A stretch of 64,000 nt of DNA from Allobosea lathyri (GTDB lineage Bacteria; Pseudomonadota; Alphaproteobacteria; Rhizobiales; Beijerinckiaceae). This document shows positions 8,880 to 17,833 of the stretch, one piece after another (position 1 is the stretch's first letter; the number at the start of each line of letters is the position of its first letter). Position numbers and translations under genes: made by a program. The notes under the pieces are model-generated. The model was not told where the DNA came from, searched no databases, and saw nothing but the letters and a program-made list of their open reading frames with translations. The stretch covers positions 1 to 64,000 of the forward strand of contig NZ_FNUY01000005.1 of assembly GCF_900108245.1 (NCBI RefSeq). The letters run 5' to 3'.

Positions 8880-9609
8880 GACGATGTCCCAGATAGGCGT
8901 CGATGACATTGCCGTTGGCACGGATTTCGGTCGGCGTACCCGTTGCCAGATGCTGTCCGTGATGCAGGACGACGATGCGGTCGCACACGCTCATCACCGC
9001 CTTCATGTTGTGCTCCACGAGCAGGACCGAGCAACCGAACTCGTCGCGGATGCGCTGGAGCACGGTGAGCGTGTTGGCGACCTCGGTCTGGTTCAGCCCG
9101 GTCAGCGGTTCGTCGAGGCAGAGCAGCCGCGGCCGCGCTGCGAAGGCGATCCCGATCGAGACGAGGCGCTGCAGCCCGTGCGGCAGCGTGCCCGCCTCAT
9201 CGGCGAGATAGGGCGTGAGCCCGAGCATCTCGGCCGTCTCAGCCACACGCTCACGCCGCCTGGCTCCCCGGCCGACACCGTGGATGGTGCCCAGCAGGAT
9301 GTTGTCGCGCACGCTCATGCTGCGCATCAGGCTGCCGTGCTGGAACGTGCGCACGAGGCCCATGCGGCTGATCGCCAGCGGCGACTTGCCTGTGCAGTTC
9401 CGGCCGAAGACGAAAAGCTCGCCCGCCGTCGGCTTGTAGAAGCCGCTGATCAGGTTGAACGTCGTGCTCTTGCCGGCGCCGTTGGGACCGATCAGGCCGA
9501 GGATCTCGCGCGGGCGGATCTCGAAATCGAGATTGGAGACCGCGACGAGGCCGCCAAAGCGGCGCGTGAGACCCTTGGTCGTCAGGAGGGGTTGATCCGC
9601 AGCCTGCAT
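8869..9609 (-). CDS. livG: branched-chain-type ABC transporter ATPase (LivG family)
   Basis: Second ATPase subunit of the importer, 246 aa. Walker [10 protein letters not shown] is at residues 41-49 and Walker B LLCLDEP near 162-168. The ABC signature reads [16 protein letters not shown] (from 142), a degenerate form of the usual LSGGQ or LPYGQQR followed by ARAL; the glycine is kept but the glutamine is Leu. The long C-terminal insert and the IDAYLGH ending are typical of LivG. It overlaps livF and ends the livM-livG junction with one base between stop and start, consistent with one transcript. Confidence 0.92.
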   Translation of the reverse strand: MQAADQPLLTTKGLTRRFGGLVAVSNLDFEIRPREILGLIGPNGAGKSTTFNLISGFYKPTAGELFVFGRNCTGKSPLAISRMGLVRTFQHGSLMRSMSVRDNILLGTIHGVGRGARRRERVAETAEMLGLTPYLADEAGTLPHGLQRLVSIGIAFAARPRLLCLDEPLTGLNQTEVANTLTVLQRIRDEFGCSVLLVEHNMKAVMSVCDRIVVLHHGQHLATGTPTEIRANGNVIDAYLGHRHGH

Positions 9610-9610
9610 G

Positions 9611-10534
9611 TCAGCGCCCCCTGCCCGAGAGCGCAGCGAAGCCCCGTTTGGCCAGGCCGGTCACCCCGTGAGGGAGAGCCAAGACCGCAAGCACGATCGC
9701 GCCGCCGTAGAAGATGTGCTCCTGGCCGCCGAGACCGAGCGCATAGCTGCCGAGAATGACCAGCAGCACCGAGCCGACGACGGGGCCCACGACATTGTCC
9801 TCACCGCCGACCTTGACATAGGCCAGCGCGAAGGCTGCTACGAGGAAGCTGAAATCGCCCGGGCTGATGACGTTGTTGGCGAAGGCGTGCAGGCTGCCCG
9901 CAATGCCGGCCGCGAAGGAGGCCGCCGCGAAGCAGGCGATCTTGCAGAGCAGGATGTCGAGGCCGACCGTACGCGCGACGTTCTCATTGTCGCGGATCGC
10001 GGTCAGGATCTTGCCGAAATCCGAGCGCTCGAGGACGTAGAGCCCGAAGATCAGCAGCGCCGAGACCGCCATGATGAAGGTCGGCATCCAGGCGTCGAGT
10101 GCTGCCGGCGGAAAGATGCCGATCATGCCGGAGGTGCCGCCGAGCGCACTGCTCTTCGAATAGAGGATGCGCACCGCCTCGGTGAAGGCGAAGCCGATCA
10201 GCAGGAAGTACGGGCCCTTGGTGCGCAGCGTGATGTAGCCGAAGACGATGCTGACGAGGCAGGCGACGACGCCGCCGAGCAGCAGCGCGGCGAGGAACGG
10301 CCAGTTCAGGATCGTGATGGCGGCGCCCGTCGCATAGGCGCCGATGCCGACGAAGGCGGCTGTCGCGAAGTTCAATTCGCCCATCAGCATGACGAAGCGC
10401 AGGCTGGCCGCGGTGAGGGCGGCGATGGCGATCAGATTCACGACGCTGGCAATGTAGGCGTCGCGGACCAGGAACGTCGCGGCGAGCGCAAACGCGGTGC
10501 CGGCCAGCCACCAGGGCAGTTTCAGATTATCCAT
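9611..10534 (-). CDS. livM: branched-chain-type ABC transporter permease (LivM family)
   Basis: Inner-membrane permease, 307 aa from ATG 10534 (MDNLKLPWWLAG), with many hydrophobic helices and the LivM segment LRTKGPYFLLIGFAF. The in-frame upstream ATG at 10681 was rejected: it would add 49 Ser/Arg-rich residues lying over the livH coding sequence. With the chosen start the overlap with the livH stop is 8 bases (ATGGATAA). It pairs with LivH to form the translocation channel. Substrate as for the whole system: probably the acid activated by the synthetase at 6220. Confidence 0.91.
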   Translation of the reverse strand: MDNLKLPWWLAGTAFALAATFLVRDAYIASVVNLIAIAALTAASLRFVMLMGELNFATAAFVGIGAYATGAAITILNWPFLAALLLGGVVACLVSIVFGYITLRTKGPYFLLIGFAFTEAVRILYSKSSALGGTSGMIGIFPPAALDAWMPTFIMAVSALLIFGLYVLERSDFGKILTAIRDNENVARTVGLDILLCKIACFAAASFAAGIAGSLHAFANNVISPGDFSFLVAAFALAYVKVGGEDNVVGPVVGSVLLVILGSYALGLGGQEHIFYGGAIVLAVLALPHGVTGLAKRGFAALSGRGR

Positions 10535-11402
10535 GGCCGAGCAGCCCCTTCGGCCGTACCAGCAGCACGACGATGACGAGGAGGAAGATGCCGATGCTCG
10601 CCGAGCTCGGATCGAAATAGAAGGCGCCGAAGGTCTCGATCGCGGCGACGAACAGGCCGCCGAGGATCGCGCCGGGAACACTGCCGAGCCCGCCCACGAT
10701 GACCGCGATGAAGCCCTTGATCAGGTAGTCCGCCCCGATGACCGGCGACACGATCGTGACGGGCGCGATCAGCGCTCCCGCCAGCGCGGCCAGCGCGGAT
10801 GCGATCATGAAGCCGGCCAGCGCCATGCGATTATAGGGAATGCCCTGCATCATCGCGGCCTCGTGGTCGATCGACACCGCACGCAGCGCCTTGCCGAGCT
10901 TGGTGCGGGTCAGCGCCAGATAGAGCACCCCGGTGATCACGACCGCCGCCACGCACAAGGCAAACCGCTGGACGGTGACGGCAGCACCCAGGATCGTCAC
11001 CGTTCCCGGCAGGATTTCCGGCACCGGCCTGACGGCTCCTCCGAATGTCTTCAGGAGAATGCCGTCGAGCAGGAGCACGAGACCGATCGACAGGATGAAG
11101 GATCCCACCATGTCGCGCCGGAACCCCCTGAACCCGAAAATGTACATCAGGAAGCCGAGCGCCATGGCGACGGACACGCCCGCCAGCACCGACAGCAGAT
11201 AGGCCGGCAAGACGGGAATGCCGCCACTCGCTAGCCACGGCACCGTGTAGGCCACAACCAGGGCCGACACGGCGAAGAGGTGCCCGTGCGCGAAGTTCAC
11301 GATCCGCATGACGCCAAAGATGAGCGTCAGGCCGAGCGAGAACAGGATATAGACGGCGCCTATCTGAAGGCTCGTCAGGATGAGCTGGATCGTGGTTTGC
11401 AT
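10527..11402 (-). CDS. livH: branched-chain-type ABC transporter permease (LivH family)
   Basis: Inner-membrane permease, 291 aa, with about eight hydrophobic segments and the LivH hallmarks SLGLTLIFGVMRIVNFAHG near the N-terminus and GGLGSVPGAILGGL near residue 240. It forms a heterodimer with LivM. The gene begins 33 bases after the binding-protein gene, an ordinary distance in such operons. Confidence 0.92.
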   Translation of the reverse strand: MQTTIQLILTSLQIGAVYILFSLGLTLIFGVMRIVNFAHGHLFAVSALVVAYTVPWLASGGIPVLPAYLLSVLAGVSVAMALGFLMYIFGFRGFRRDMVGSFILSIGLVLLLDGILLKTFGGAVRPVPEILPGTVTILGAAVTVQRFALCVAAVVITGVLYLALTRTKLGKALRAVSIDHEAAMMQGIPYNRMALAGFMIASALAALAGALIAPVTIVSPVIGADYLIKGFIAVIVGGLGSVPGAILGGLFVAAIETFGAFYFDPSSASIGIFLLVIVVLLVRPKGLLGHG

Positions 11403-11435
11403 GGCCGGATGGTTTCGTCCTGACGAATCCCGCGA

Positions 11436-12623
11436 TCAGTTGCCTTCCGGCACGATGCGCGACTTCTCGACCAGCTTGCCGTCCTGGACCTGCGAGATCG
11501 ACACGGGCAGGCGCATCTGCTGCCGAGCGCCGTAGGTGCCAGTGCCGTAGAAGTCGACCTTGTTGCCGTAGAAGGACGTGAAGGAGACGTCTGCCAGAAC
11601 TGCGCCGACCTTCTTGGGGTCAATCGACTGCGCCTTCTCCATCGCTGCCTTGATGGCGTAGACGGAGTCGTAGAAGCCGATCTGGATCGAATTCAGGGAC
11701 TCGCCGAGGACGCCGCGAGCCTCGTCGTTGATCGCCTTCTGCTGGCTCGTTGCCGTCGGGCCGTCGAAGATGACCGCCGCGCCCATGTAGACGCCTTCGA
11801 TCGCATTGCCGCCGGTCGCCTTCAAGCCGTCGACGCCGGTGCCGACCGCGATGACCTTGACGCCCTTCCAGCCGAGCACGTCGAGCTCGCGCAGCACCAC
11901 TCCGGCATCGGCCGGGGGCAGCGAGGCGAGGTCCACGACCTCCGGCTTCAGCGATGCGATACGGGCCGCGATCGGCTGGAATTCGGTCGTTCCGCGCTCA
12001 TAGAAGTCGCTCGACAGAATCTTGACGCCGGTATCGGTCCAGACCTTCTTCGAGACACCTTCCGTTTCCCGGCCGGTCGCGTCGTTAGGGTTCAGCATCG
12101 CAACCGACTTGGCCTCGGGATGCAGGCCATGGATGTAGCGGATCAGGGGCGGGATGATCTCGAATGCCGTGTTCATCTGGGTGAAGGTCAGCGGGAACTT
12201 CGGCCCCTTGATGCTCGAACCCCAGGCCGTCGTGAACATGACCACGCCCTGGCGCTCCGAGAGCGACTGGAGCGCCTGCACCGGGGCGGTCCCGAGGCTG
12301 CCGGCGATGAACTTCACGCCATCGCGGTTCAGCAGGGTCTGGGCGACGCGGGTGCCTTCGGCGGCGTTATACTTGTTGTCGTAGGCGAGGCACTCGAAGT
12401 TGTAGGTCTTGCCCTCGACCTTCACGCCGCCGGCCTGCGCGATCTCCTGCGCCGCCTTCTTGCACATGAATTCCGAGCCCTTGCCCCAGATGGCTCCGGC
12501 GCCGGAGAGCGGGATCGACAATCCCAGCTTGATCGTCTCCTGGGCATTGGCTGCGCCAAGCGTGGCGAAAAGGCCAAGAGACGTTCCGAATGCGAGCGAC
12601 TTCATCCTGGTCGTGATCGTCAT
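11436..12623 (-). CDS. periplasmic binding protein of branched-chain-type ABC importer
   Basis: Periplasmic Leu/Ile/Val-binding-type (family 4, type I fold) receptor, 395 aa. Residues 1-28 form a signal peptide with a hydrophobic core and an ANAQE-type cleavage region; the mature part begins TIKLGLSIPLSGAGA. A strong ribosome site GGAGG lies about 6 bases before ATG 12623. Residues that would discriminate amino acids from other ligands cannot be read reliably by eye. It is followed by livH, livM, livG, livF and an acyl-CoA synthetase, so I infer a carboxylic acid ligand rather than leucine. Confidence 0.9.
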   Translation of the reverse strand: MTITTRMKSLAFGTSLGLFATLGAANAQETIKLGLSIPLSGAGAIWGKGSEFMCKKAAQEIAQAGGVKVEGKTYNFECLAYDNKYNAAEGTRVAQTLLNRDGVKFIAGSLGTAPVQALQSLSERQGVVMFTTAWGSSIKGPKFPLTFTQMNTAFEIIPPLIRYIHGLHPEAKSVAMLNPNDATGRETEGVSKKVWTDTGVKILSSDFYERGTTEFQPIAARIASLKPEVVDLASLPPADAGVVLRELDVLGWKGVKVIAVGTGVDGLKATGGNAIEGVYMGAAVIFDGPTATSQQKAINDEARGVLGESLNSIQIGFYDSVYAIKAAMEKAQSIDPKKVGAVLADVSFTSFYGNKVDFYGTGTYGARQQMRLPVSISQVQDGKLVEKSRIVPEGN

Positions 12624-12669
12624 GTCATTTCCTCCACCTTTTGGAGCGCGTTTGAGCCGCGCCGTTTCT

Positions 12670-13926
12670 TTAAGTCTTTGCCTTGTCCGGGGCCGCCGAC
12701 GTCAGTCGCGCAATGTCTGCCTCGGCGTAGCCGAGGGCGCAGAGCAGCGCGGCCGAATGCTCTCCCAGCTGCGGTGCCGGGCGATGGCCGACCGCCGTTG
12801 AGGCTGCGGTGCGCACGACCCTTGATGCGATCGGCACGCTGCCCCGTCCGACCGCGACCGGCTCATCCGCGAAGAAGCCGCCGGTGACATTTTCGTCCGC
12901 GGCCAGGGCCTGAGCTGGCGTGAGTGCGCGGCAGCCCGGAATTTTCGCCGCCTCGAGCTCGGCAAGGCAGCGCTGCGACGAGCGCGAGGCACACCATTCA
13001 GCCATGACCGCGCTCAGTAGCTCGCCATGCTCCCCGCGCGAGATGTCGGAGGCGAATCGTGGATCCTCGACCAGATCAGCCCTGCCCATCAGCTTCGCCC
13101 AGCGACGGAACATGCCGTCGCCGATGACCTGGACCATGACCCAGCCATCGTCAGTCGCGAACAGGTCGGAGGGGCCGGCGATCGGACTGCGGTTGCCGAG
13201 CGGCCTGCGGCTGCGCGCGCCCGCCGCCTCCTCGATCAGCATCGGATTGGTCATCGTCAGCGCGGTGCCGAGCAACGACGTCCCGACATGCTGCCCCCGG
13301 CCGGTGAGCCGGCGCTCGTAAAGGGCTGCCATCGCGGCAAAGGCCGCCGACATTCCGGCAGCGTAGTCGACACAGGAGATCGCGGCCCGCATGGGCATCT
13401 CGCCCGTGCCCGTCAGATGCATGGCGCCGCTGAGCGCCTGACCGGTGCCGTCGAACCCGATGCGATCGCGGCTCTGCCCCTCCGGCCCATAGGCCGAGAC
13501 GGTCACCAGGATGATGTCCTCGCGGCAGGCCTTCAGGCTGTCATAGTCCAGCCGCGCCCGAAGCAAGGCAGCCGGCGGCAGGTTGACGATCACGGCGTCG
13601 GATGTGGCGACGAGACGCTCGAAGGCCGTGCGTCCCCCTGGGCTATCGAGATCGAGCGCGAGCGACTTCTTGTTGCGGTTCATCTGCAGATAGACCGCGC
13701 CGCGCCCGGCCAGCCCGATGGGCATGACCTCGCGATCCGGCGCACCCGCCGGCGGTTCGATGCGGATCACTTCGGCGCCCTGGTCCGCCAACATGGCGGC
13801 ACAGAGGGGCGCGGCGATGTAGCGGCCCAAATCGAGAATTCGCAGCCCCGCCAACCCCAGGGAAGGCCGTGCCTCCATGGCGCCTTGCGGTGAAGCATCC
13901 TGCTTCGATTGCGCGTTCCCCGTCAC
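12670..13926 (-). CDS. CaiB/BaiF family (class III) CoA-transferase
   Basis: Transfers CoA between a donor acyl-CoA and an acceptor acid, allowing activation without ATP. At 418 aa it has normal family length. Visible are the N-terminal LRILDLGRYIAAPLC, the CoA-binding segment NRNKKSLALDLDSPGG (near 84-99) and the conserved Asp that forms the acyl-aspartyl anhydride, here D187 in CVDYAAG. The start is a GTG at 13926 with GAGG upstream; an in-frame ATG at 13878 is an alternative. It is the first gene of the minus-strand run and faces the IclR gene across a 108-base divergent promoter region. Confidence 0.9.
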   Translation of the reverse strand: MTGNAQSKQDASPQGAMEARPSLGLAGLRILDLGRYIAAPLCAAMLADQGAEVIRIEPPAGAPDREVMPIGLAGRGAVYLQMNRNKKSLALDLDSPGGRTAFERLVATSDAVIVNLPPAALLRARLDYDSLKACREDIILVTVSAYGPEGQSRDRIGFDGTGQALSGAMHLTGTGEMPMRAAISCVDYAAGMSAAFAAMAALYERRLTGRGQHVGTSLLGTALTMTNPMLIEEAAGARSRRPLGNRSPIAGPSDLFATDDGWVMVQVIGDGMFRRWAKLMGRADLVEDPRFASDISRGEHGELLSAVMAEWCASRSSQRCLAELEAAKIPGCRALTPAQALAADENVTGGFFADEPVAVGRGSVPIASRVVRTAASTAVGHRPAPQLGEHSAALLCALGYAEADIARLTSAAPDKAKT

Positions 13927-13983
13927 GATCCTCGCCTCGGATTTCTGCGATAGGGACTTCCCATCGCTGACCCTGTCGTGTTA

Positions 13984-14005
13984 GTCATTCTCTATAAGGA
14001 ATGAC
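13984..14005. promoter_or_regulatory. inverted repeat, probable IclR operator
   Basis: A perfect 7-bp inverted repeat GTCATTC (13984-13990) and GAATGAC (13999-14005) with an 8-base spacer lies in the intergenic region between the divergent CoA-transferase and IclR genes. Two further CATTC half-sites follow (about 14006-14010 and 14026-14030). IclR proteins commonly bind short palindromes in the divergent region they control, so this is the best candidate operator for both arms. The assignment is inference from position and symmetry. Confidence 0.55.
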
Positions 14006-14034
14006 ATTCACGTTTTTCTGAAAGCCATTCATAC

Positions 14035-14886
14035 ATGAGCGCCACGGTTGATCAAGACCTCTCGCCAAAAATCGTCGGCGCCGTCGCCAATGCCGTCGCG
14101 ATCCTGAGATCGCTGGTTCAGCGAAGCGAACCGGCAGGCGTTGCGGCGATTGCGCGCGACACCGGCGTGAGCGTGAGCACGTGCTTCAACATCCTGCGCA
14201 CGCTTGCGGGCGAGCGGCTGGTGGAGTTCGACGACGATGCGAAGACCTACCGGATCGGCCTGGGGGTGCTGGAGTTCTCGCTGCCCCTGTTGGGGGCGAA
14301 CCAGGCCGACCTCATCCGGCCCGAGCTTCTGCGCCTTTCAGGGGAGCACAAGAGCCTGATCTGCCTCTGGCACATTACCGACAGCGAACGGATCATGCTG
14401 GTCGACCGTGTGTCGAGCGCCCGCACGGTGCGGGTGGACATGTCCCATGGATCGCGTCTGCCAACGTATGTAGGCGCGGTCGGACGCTGCTATGCAGCGC
14501 TGCGCGATCCTCCGCGTGAGGAGCTGAAGCAACATTTCGACACACTGCAATGGCAGGCGCCGCCAAGCTTCGACGCCTATGCAGACGATGTCGAGCGCGC
14601 GAAGCAGGACGGTTTCGCCTTCGATTTCGGACAGCTTTTCATCGGGTTGGAAATCGCTGCCGCGGTCATCACCGATCCGACCGGCAAGCCACGCCTGGGC
14701 ATCAGCGGCATCAACATCGCCGGGCAGCTGCCCAGGCGCGATATCGAGCGGCTGGCGATGGATCTACGGGATTCGGCCGACTGGATCAGCGAGGCGCTGT
14801 TCGGGGTCTCGCGCGGCGTCCGGCAATCCGAGCGGCGCATCGCATCGGGACGCGCGGTGCCGCGGAACCAGGAGCGCCCCCGATGA
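14035..14886 (+). CDS. IclR family transcriptional regulator
   Basis: DNA-binding regulator, 283 aa, slightly longer than the usual 250-260 because of an Arg-rich tail (from about residue 260). The N-terminal winged helix spans about residues 12-75 (AVAILRSLVQ, GVSVSTCFNILRTLAGERLV). The C-terminal effector domain (about 85-255) carries the family's LPTYVGAVGRCYAA and DFGQLFIGLEIAAAVI segments. IclR members sense small carboxylates or CoA-pathway intermediates. Its stop overlaps the start of the next gene (ATGA), so it is transcribed with the plus arm and probably autoregulates and controls the divergent arm through the palindrome at 13984. Confidence 0.93.
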   Translation: MSATVDQDLSPKIVGAVANAVAILRSLVQRSEPAGVAAIARDTGVSVSTCFNILRTLAGERLVEFDDDAKTYRIGLGVLEFSLPLLGANQADLIRPELLRLSGEHKSLICLWHITDSERIMLVDRVSSARTVRVDMSHGSRLPTYVGAVGRCYAALRDPPREELKQHFDTLQWQAPPSFDAYADDVERAKQDGFAFDFGQLFIGLEIAAAVITDPTGKPRLGISGINIAGQLPRRDIERLAMDLRDSADWISEALFGVSRGVRQSERRIASGRAVPRNQERPR

Positions 14887-15287
14887 CAGGAGCGACGTCG
14901 CCCGCTGTCTGGACTTTCGACGATTTCCTGCCGGGATCGGTGCTGGGACGTCTTTCGATCGCGCTCGACGCGCAGCGGATCGCCCATTGGACCGCGATCT
15001 ACGGGTTGCCGACGACGCCCGACAGGCTGCCGTCGGGGCTGCTCGTGGCCGCAATGATGGAAGCCTATCTGCGGGCGATCCAGCCACGCCCGCCCGGCAA
15101 CATCCATGCGAGCCAGACGCTGAGGTTTGGTGGCGCCGCGAGGCCCGGCGACGAACTCCAGGCAGAGGTCGCCTGCGTCGCCAAGGAGCTACGCAGGGAG
15201 CGTCGCTGGGTCACATTCGGTGTGAGCCTGCGGAACGGTTCCAAAAACATCCTGGGCGGCGAAATCCGCACGATCTGGGCGAAGTGA
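14883..15287 (+). CDS. FAS1-like/MaoC N-type hot-dog protein
   Basis: Small 134-aa protein with a single hot-dog half. It begins at ATG 14883, overlapping the iclR stop by 4 bases. The segment HASQTLRFGGAARPGDEL and the C-terminal GGEIRTIWAK match N-terminal-type (FAS1-like dehydratase) halves of MaoC proteins. No D-x-N-P-x-H hydratase motif is present, so it probably is the non-catalytic partner of the MaoC protein encoded 10 bases downstream. Such split pairs form heteromeric enoyl-CoA hydratases, for example ChsH1-ChsH2 in steroid side-chain degradation. The role is inferred from arrangement. Confidence 0.75.
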   Translation: MTGATSPAVWTFDDFLPGSVLGRLSIALDAQRIAHWTAIYGLPTTPDRLPSGLLVAAMMEAYLRAIQPRPPGNIHASQTLRFGGAARPGDELQAEVACVAKELRRERRWVTFGVSLRNGSKNILGGEIRTIWAK

Positions 15288-15297
15288 GGAGCTGGGC

Positions 15298-15696
15298 ATG
15301 GCTGTTCACCACGATATCGCTTTGCCGCAGGAACTGCAGCCGGCGCAACTGCACGTGGGTGCGGACATCGTCCATCGCTATGCCGAGCTGACCGCGGATT
15401 TCAACCCGATCCACCTCGACCCCGAATTCGCCGCCAGGACTCCGTTCGGCGCGCCTATCATCCACGGGACCCTGGGACTCAATCTGGTGGTCGAGGCCAT
15501 CGAGAAAACGTTTGGGACGCTCCCGGCGGAGGTGGCGATCGAGGTGCGGTTCAGCCGACCGGTGCCGGTGGGTGCCACCGTGCTGGCCGGCGGAAGCCTG
15601 CGCGACCCGAGGACCGGGACCTACGAGATCTTCGTCGCGACCGAGAATGGCGAGCGTGCCCTCGAGGGCACCTGCGTGATCGGCATGGCCGGCTGA
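15298..15696 (+). CDS. MaoC family enoyl-CoA hydratase
   Basis: Single hot-dog protein of 132 aa with the R-specific hydratase-2 motif: Asp34, Asn36 and His39 in DFNPIHLD, followed by PFGAPIIHG (49-57). It adds water across a trans-2-enoyl-CoA double bond. A GAGGAG ribosome site precedes ATG 15298. It sits immediately after the N-type half at 14883 and before an acyl-CoA dehydrogenase, giving the order expected for a beta-oxidation module. Confidence 0.87.
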   Translation: MAVHHDIALPQELQPAQLHVGADIVHRYAELTADFNPIHLDPEFAARTPFGAPIIHGTLGLNLVVEAIEKTFGTLPAEVAIEVRFSRPVPVGATVLAGGSLRDPRTGTYEIFVATENGERALEGTCVIGMAG

Positions 15697-15727
15697 TCCC
15701 ATAAGAACACACGGAAGGACGATCAGA

Positions 15728-16882
15728 ATGACCGATGCGGTCGATGACGAGACATTCAGCCAGTTGAAGGACGCCATCCAGCGTTTCGTCACCGAGCGGC
15801 TGGTACCCAACGAGATGCGCCTCGAAATCGAGGACGAGATTCCCGACGAGATCGTCGCCGAAATGAGGGATCTGGGCCTGTTCGGGCTGACGATCCCACC
15901 GGCCTATGGCGGCATAGGCCTCAATGCCCGCCAGGAAACGCAGATCGCACAGATCTTCGGCCACACGGCTTTGGCCTTCCGGTCGCTGCTCGCGACCAAT
16001 ATCGGCATCGGCGCACGCGGCCTGATCTTCGAAGGCACAGAAGACCAGAAGCAGGCCTATCTGCCGAGCCTCGCCAGCGGCGAGTTGATATCCGCCTTTG
16101 CACTGACGGAACCCGATACGGGTTCCGACCCCGCCAGCCTGACCACGCGCGCTGTCCGCGACGGCGACGACTACCTGATCAGCGGAACGAAGCGTTACAT
16201 CACCAATGCCCAGCGCGCCGGCCTGTTCACGGTGATGGCCCGCACCGAGTTCGACAAGCCGGGCGCCGATGCCATCTCGGCCTTTCTGGTGCCGCGCGAC
16301 ACGCCCGGACTGTCGATCGGCAAGAAGGACCGCAAGATGGGCCAACGCGGCACGACCACCTCGGACGTGATGTTCGACAATGTGCGGGTGCCGGCCAGCG
16401 CGATCATCGGCCTCGTTCCCGGCCGCGGCTTCCGCCTCGCCATGCGCGTTCTCGACCGCGGACGCATTCATATCGCGGCACTCGCCACCGGAATGTGCGA
16501 CCGGCTCATCGCCGAAATGGTGGGGTTCGCGAAGGAGCGGCGCCAGTTCGGCAAGCCGATCGCAGAATACCAGCTGGTCCAGGCGATGATCGCCGACAGC
16601 CACACCGAATATCTGGCGGCGAGGGCGTTGGTCGAGCAGACCGCCGCGATCTACGACCGCGACGGCGCAGCGCGGACCGAAGCCTCGGCCGCCAAATACT
16701 TTGCGACGGAGGCGGTGGGCCGTGTCGCCGACCGTGCGGTCCAGGTTCACGGCGGCGCCGGCTACATGAGCGAGTACGCCGTCGAGCGCTTCTATCGCGA
16801 CGTGCGCCTGCTGCGCATTTACGAGGGCACGAGTCAGATCCAGCAATTGCTGATCGCTCGCCAGGTTCTCAAGGGAGCCTGA
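15728..16882 (+). CDS. acyl-CoA dehydrogenase
   Basis: Full-length FAD-dependent acyl-CoA dehydrogenase, 384 aa. Visible are the FAD/substrate signature FALTEPDTGSDPASLTT, the dimer-interface segment ERRQFGKPIAEYQLVQ and the C-terminal RIYEGTSQIQ, whose Glu366 occupies the catalytic-base position of short/medium-chain and glutaryl-CoA type enzymes. It catalyses the first oxidation step of the cycle. GGAAGG lies 10 bases before the start, and the gene ends 2 bases before the next SDR gene. It is a second dehydrogenase in the regulon besides the one at 1-886. Confidence 0.93.
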   Translation: MTDAVDDETFSQLKDAIQRFVTERLVPNEMRLEIEDEIPDEIVAEMRDLGLFGLTIPPAYGGIGLNARQETQIAQIFGHTALAFRSLLATNIGIGARGLIFEGTEDQKQAYLPSLASGELISAFALTEPDTGSDPASLTTRAVRDGDDYLISGTKRYITNAQRAGLFTVMARTEFDKPGADAISAFLVPRDTPGLSIGKKDRKMGQRGTTTSDVMFDNVRVPASAIIGLVPGRGFRLAMRVLDRGRIHIAALATGMCDRLIAEMVGFAKERRQFGKPIAEYQLVQAMIADSHTEYLAARALVEQTAAIYDRDGAARTEASAAKYFATEAVGRVADRAVQVHGGAGYMSEYAVERFYRDVRLLRIYEGTSQIQQLLIARQVLKGA

Positions 16883-16884
16883 CC

Positions 16885-17805
16885 ATGACAGAGAATGCGA
16901 TGCTCGACGGCAAAGTCATACTCGTCACCGGAGCCGGTGGCGGAATCGGGCGCGACATTGCGCTCATGGCGGGCGCGCACGGCGCCAGGGTCGTCGTCAA
17001 CGATATCGGCGCCGCGCTCGATGGTCGAGGCGAGGATAAGGGACCTGCCGAGCGCGTCGTCGAGGAAATCCGCAGCGCGGGCGGAACGGCGGTCGCCAGC
17101 CTGGACAGCGTCGCCGAGCCCGAGGGCGCGCAGCGGATCGTGAGCGTCGCCCTTGATGCGTTCGGGCGCCTCGACGGCATCGTCAACAATGCCGGCATCC
17201 TGCGCGACGCCTTCTTCCACAAGATGTCGCTGGAGGAATGGGATCGCGTCCTCAAGGTGCATCTCTACGGCAGCTTCAACGTCAGCCGTGCGGCCGCGCC
17301 CATCTTCAAGGAGCAGCAATCGGGCAGCCTGGTTCACATGACCTCGACCTCGGGCCTCATCGGCAATCTCGCCCAGGCGAACTATTCGGCTGCCAAGCTG
17401 GGCCTCGTCGGGCTGTCGAAGTCGATCGCGCTCGATATGCGACGTTTCGGGGTTCGCTCGAACTGCATCGCGCCCTTCGCGTGGAGTCGCATGATCAGCT
17501 CCATCAAGGTCGATTCGCCCGAGCAGCAGGAGCGCGTGGCGCGCCTCCAGCAGATGACTCCGGCCAAGGTCGCACCGCTGGCGGTCTATCTCCTGTCGGA
17601 CCGCGCCGACAGCGTGACCGGACAGATCTTCTGCGTCCGCAACAACGAGATCCTGCTGTTCAGCCAGCCGAGGCCCGTGCGCTCGGTCCAGCGCGAGCAA
17701 GGCTGGACGCCGGAGCAGATCGCCGATCACGCGATGCCGGCACTGTCTGCGAGCTTCCACGAACTCGACGTGTCGTCGGACGTGTTTACCTGGGATCCGG
17801 TCTGA
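16885..17805 (+). CDS. MFE-2-like SDR, probable 3-hydroxyacyl-CoA dehydrogenase
   Basis: SDR of 306 aa with TGAGGGIG (15-22), NNAG (101-104) and catalytic Tyr167/Lys171. The segment NNAGILRDAFFHKM and the extra 50-residue C-terminal region after about 250 match the dehydrogenase part of peroxisomal multifunctional enzyme type 2 and bacterial (3R)-hydroxyacyl-CoA dehydrogenases. This fits the R-specific MaoC hydratase encoded just upstream. ATG 16885 lies 2 bases after the acyl-CoA dehydrogenase stop. The substrate chain is unknown. Confidence 0.87.
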   Translation: MTENAMLDGKVILVTGAGGGIGRDIALMAGAHGARVVVNDIGAALDGRGEDKGPAERVVEEIRSAGGTAVASLDSVAEPEGAQRIVSVALDAFGRLDGIVNNAGILRDAFFHKMSLEEWDRVLKVHLYGSFNVSRAAAPIFKEQQSGSLVHMTSTSGLIGNLAQANYSAAKLGLVGLSKSIALDMRRFGVRSNCIAPFAWSRMISSIKVDSPEQQERVARLQQMTPAKVAPLAVYLLSDRADSVTGQIFCVRNNEILLFSQPRPVRSVQREQGWTPEQIADHAMPALSASFHELDVSSDVFTWDPV

Positions 17806-17833
17806 GCCGGCGATTGAAGAAGGGTATTTGGAC

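Noticed and set aside
10535..10681. Longer livM start at 10681
   Set aside because: It would add 49 Ser/Arg-rich residues that overlap the livH gene and have no membrane segment.
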